From Luteolibacter sp. (GTDB lineage: Bacteria; Verrucomicrobiota; Verrucomicrobiia; Verrucomicrobiales; Akkermansiaceae): a stretch of 38,469 nt of DNA. The notes below the pieces were generated by a model. It did not search any database and had not been told where the DNA came from. It saw only the letters and a list, made by a program, of their open reading frames with translations. This document shows, piece after piece, positions 36,220 to 38,469 of this stretch. The position numbers and the translations under genes were made by a program. Each line of letters begins with the position of its first letter. The stretch's first letter is position 1. The DNA is taken from the NCBI GenBank assembly GCA_030828305.1, contig JAURCU010000013.1, positions 1-38,469 of the forward strand, in the 5' to 3' direction.

Positions 36220-37068
36220 ATGCATCACACACACAAAGCTGTCAGCGCTGCAGCATTCATCAGCGCCCTCGCGATGCCTATCGGAAACGGTGCCCCGGGC
36301 AACGGTAATAGCAGCAGTGCTCTACCGGCTCTTCCCATTGGCGCGCTATCGGCCACCCCCACCGTGGTTCAAAGTGGTACTCACCCCACACTCAATTGGA
36401 ATATTGTTTATCCCCGCACGGTGGGAGATGTCGCGGTGATCAATCCTCCGGGGACCATCACACTCACTGAACCGATGTATGTCTCGGTTCGCCCTGTGGG
36501 TGTTGGAGTCACCGGTGGCAGCAGCACGGACGCCAATGCCGAATTTCGCATCAGCGTGAACGGCAGCGGCTACAAGCAGCTTTTCTATGGAACTCCCTCC
36601 GCAATTGATCCAGCCGACACGCTATACACCAAAAAGCTGGGCAAGAATACCACCATCGACTTCGGCGGCCGATTTGTGGAGAACAATCAATGGACACCGT
36701 TTTACACCACTCGCAGTAGCAACATGCAGGTGATTTCCCTAGTTGATGGGGATAGTATCCCCACTGCTTATGACCTCAATCAGTCCGGCAACATGGCTGA
36801 ATACCTCAAGCCCTACGTCGATAGCACCGGTAAGGTCAACATTGGCCCGCTGAGTGTTTTGGTGATGGCCGAGTATGCTGCCAAGAACAACACCAACGCC
36901 GCATTCGACTACCAGGATGCCGTGTTTCTGGTTTCTCTGGCGACCAAGAATAACAATGGTCACGGCAATAACCTCGACGGCGTGGACTCCTCCAACCCTG
37001 GTGGTGGATCCGGTGGCCCCAACGGTCAGGTGGATCCTTCCGGCGGCGTGGATGACGAAGCCCGCTGA
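36220..37068 (+). CDS. Exported protein of unknown function, first of three
   Basis: I do not recognise this 282-residue protein. It has a signal peptide (about residues 1-25, with AVSAAAFISALAMPIG) followed by a Gly/Asn/Ser-rich linker (GNGAPGNGNSSS). The middle looks beta-rich (GTITLTEPMYVSVRPVGVGV, NAEFRISVNGSGYKQLFYG, NTTIDFGGRFVENNQWTPF). The C-terminal tail is Gly/Pro/Asp-rich and acidic (SSNPGGGSGGPNGQVDPS), without a membrane anchor. Mature Cys residues are absent. It lies first in a run of three exported proteins and is followed by a terminator-like hairpin, which may limit or regulate read-through. Confidence 0.8.
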   Translation: MHHTHKAVSAAAFISALAMPIGNGAPGNGNSSSALPALPIGALSATPTVVQSGTHPTLNWNIVYPRTVGDVAVINPPGTITLTEPMYVSVRPVGVGVTGGSSTDANAEFRISVNGSGYKQLFYGTPSAIDPADTLYTKKLGKNTTIDFGGRFVENNQWTPFYTTRSSNMQVISLVDGDSIPTAYDLNQSGNMAEYLKPYVDSTGKVNIGPLSVLVMAEYAAKNNTNAAFDYQDAVFLVSLATKNNNGHGNNLDGVDSSNPGGGSGGPNGQVDPSGGVDDEAR

Positions 37069-37085
37069 ACCACTCATGGAACCCG

Positions 37086-37115
37086 CGGCTGGTTAAAATG
37101 ATCAGCCGTGTTTTC
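37086..37115 (+). terminator. Putative intrinsic terminator or attenuator
   Basis: CGGCTG at 37086-37091 pairs with CAGCCG at 37103-37108 around a loop of about 11 bases, with possible extra G-T and T-A pairs inside, followed by TGTTTTCC. It sits between the first and second secreted genes. Because the next gene is close, it might reduce rather than stop transcription. Confidence 0.5.
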
Positions 37116-37159
37116 CTTGCTGCTAATTGCTCTAACATCCCATTAAATTTCGACTCCTC

Positions 37160-37747
37160 ATGAGAAAAACCCTTTCAATCCTCCATATCATGTTGCCTCC
37201 ATTCATGTTGATGGCAGCCTCTCATACGTACGCTCAACCCCAGTTTCGGGATGCAGCGACCAGCGACGAACTCGCCAAGCGGGCACGGCAGGCTTCCATC
37301 AATAGTCCTCTGGGAAAACTCAACCCCAAGCAAATCGATCCGCAGAATGATCCGACAAAGGTCAATCAACCTCAAGATCTGATCGCGACTTCAGATTTCC
37401 TGTCCTTCGGACAGCTGAGTACTCTCATTCCCAAGAGATCCATTCTGCATATTCCCCAGAAATATCAGAACCGCATGAAGTTTGTGCGAGGCACCCGAAT
37501 CGTGACTTGGCCTAATTTCTACCCGGCTAATCGTGGTTGGATCAAAACCATAGAAGTCACCCGCGAGCAGGCACAAGGCAAGGAGCCCTTCGATGAGAAG
37601 GTTGCGCAAAACCTGGCCAGGAGCTCTAACGTGGTGGTTGCAGTTTATCAGAATGGACCCATTTCTGTGTTGCCTTACAAGGACCCGGAGGCAGCCGAGC
37701 CGCAAGTTGAAGAGAAAAACAAGACAACTGAGGAGATCAAAAAATGA
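37160..37747 (+). CDS. Exported protein of unknown function, second of three
   Basis: The 195-residue product is not recognised. It has a signal peptide (MRKTLSILHIMLPPFMLMA, cleavage near SHTYAQPQ). The mature part is soluble, with a Lys/Glu-rich C-terminus (PQVEEKNKTTEEIKK). A central patch (LSFGQLSTLIPKRSILHIP, KFVRGTRIVTWPNF, WIKTIEVTREQAQGK) is likely beta-rich. Mature Cys residues are absent. It follows the first secreted gene by 91 bp and precedes the third by 38 bp. Confidence 0.75.
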   Translation: MRKTLSILHIMLPPFMLMAASHTYAQPQFRDAATSDELAKRARQASINSPLGKLNPKQIDPQNDPTKVNQPQDLIATSDFLSFGQLSTLIPKRSILHIPQKYQNRMKFVRGTRIVTWPNFYPANRGWIKTIEVTREQAQGKEPFDEKVAQNLARSSNVVVAVYQNGPISVLPYKDPEAAEPQVEEKNKTTEEIKK

Positions 37748-37785
37748 GCTTATAAAGACGCTCTGAATCAAAATCCCATCTCGCC

Positions 37786-38469
37786 ATGATACACACACAC
37801 ACCATCATTGCCGCAGTATCCATCCTTACTGCATCATCGACCTGTGCGCAGGTCACCTACACCAACTTCATCCGCCAGGTGCAGTTTCCCACCGAGGTCA
37901 TTCACAACATGGATGTTGCCCAGTCAGGTAGCGACTTATCCTATTTGCCCATTGACCCGGGTGGAGCCCGCTTCGAGCTTTGGACGGTGGACGATGTCGG
38001 CCCGACTTCTTACCTGCTCTCCAGCAACTACGTCGGAACCTACATTCCTGTCGTCAGCCTGAGTGTCAGCACGGAAGACGAAACTTCCGAAGTGTTTCGC
38101 ACCCGGGTTGATCGTCCTTACACGGTCACTTACAGTGTGGGGGGGCTTCGCGATGGCGAGTCGGATCCCGCGCCTTCCAAGAGTGTCGATTTCTTCTGGC
38201 ACAAACAGTCCTACGGGGAGAATGGCAATGGTGACAACATAGATCGAAGCCAGGCCATACTTCATGATAGTGCCAATATCAGCAACACCGGCGAACAAAC
38301 CATCGAGTTTGATATGACGGTCGTGCCGGGTGCCGATTTGGCCAAACGTCGTGGTGAGGAACGCTTCAGCATCTACTCGCTCGCAGATTATCAGGCTCCG
38401 GCATCTGAGCTTGCAGGTCAGACCATCCAGTTCTGGCCCGTAGCCGATGGTGCGATCACCGGGATCGCG
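37786..38469 (+). CDS. Exported protein of unknown function, third of three (partial at window end)
   Basis: The reading frame is open from the ATG at 37786 through the final base, so only the first 228 codons are seen. The start MIHTHTIIAAVSILTASS is a signal peptide (cleavage near CAQVTY). The mature part is beta-rich, with acidic and aromatic stretches (PGGARFELWTVDDVG, SVSTEDETSEVFRTRVDRP, FFWHKQSYGENGNG, KRRGEERFSIYSLADYQAP). No known domain is recognised. Codons 2-6 are a CA-rich run. It is probably in one unit with the second gene. Confidence 0.75.
   Translation, partial: MIHTHTIIAAVSILTASSTCAQVTYTNFIRQVQFPTEVIHNMDVAQSGSDLSYLPIDPGGARFELWTVDDVGPTSYLLSSNYVGTYIPVVSLSVSTEDETSEVFRTRVDRPYTVTYSVGGLRDGESDPAPSKSVDFFWHKQSYGENGNGDNIDRSQAILHDSANISNTGEQTIEFDMTVVPGADLAKRRGEERFSIYSLADYQAPASELAGQTIQFWPVADGAITGIA

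Overview
The window looks like chromosomal DNA from a member of the Verrucomicrobiota. The evidence is combined rather than a single marker: a planctomycete/verrucomicrobial-type secreted pair (PSD1-family DUF1549/DUF1553 protein plus a DUF1501 protein), a PEP-CTERM protein, a short 130-residue F1 delta subunit, a fused MurC-MurB enzyme, Gram-negative envelope genes (Skp/OmpH, LpxD), and very weak Shine-Dalgarno usage with pyrimidine-rich bases directly before many start codons. This assignment is inference; no rRNA or other taxonomic marker gene is present.

Layout. 1-4926 (+): the F1 part of the ATP synthase operon, atpH-atpA-atpG-atpD-atpC; the Fo genes would lie to the left of the window. 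5041-8354 (+): a PilB/GspE assembly ATPase and a PilC/GspF platform protein, each apparently with its own signals, followed by a 35-codon candidate membrane peptide. 8440-9036 (-): a DEDDy exonuclease. 9150-10817 (+): Skp/OmpH and LpxD. 11092-19363 (-): a compact division and cell-wall operon read murG, murC-murB fusion, ddl, ftsQ, ftsA, ftsZ, with a promoter candidate upstream of murG. 19526-24426 (-): a PSD1 protein, a DUF1501 protein and a lactonase-type beta-propeller protein, all exported.

24480-27050 is the most accessory-looking stretch: a VapBC-type toxin-antitoxin pair with a palindrome over the antitoxin start, a degraded IS91-type transposase fragment, a strong G-quadruplex candidate and a PEP-CTERM surface protein. 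27054-28702 (+) is purE-purK; 28827-29987 (+) is an exported protein with two thioredoxin folds; 29995-31466 (-) is gcvT-gcvH; 31586-32440 (+) is a rhomboid-like membrane protein without the catalytic motifs; 32447-33298 (-) is ftsY; 33428-35167 (+) is a MutL whose endonuclease motifs are eroded; 35209-36003 (+) is an exported putative double-psi beta-barrel protein. 36220 to the right edge (+) carries three exported proteins of unknown function in a row, the last cut by the window end and open to the final base.

Most of the window is conserved housekeeping: energy, division, peptidoglycan, outer membrane, purine and glycine metabolism. The best candidates for undescribed biology are the three-gene secreted cluster at the right edge, the rhomboid-like pseudoprotease with a Cys/His tail, the FtsZ with an altered T7 loop, and the MutL lacking its nuclease motifs. 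No rRNA, tRNA, CRISPR array or intact insertion sequence was found.
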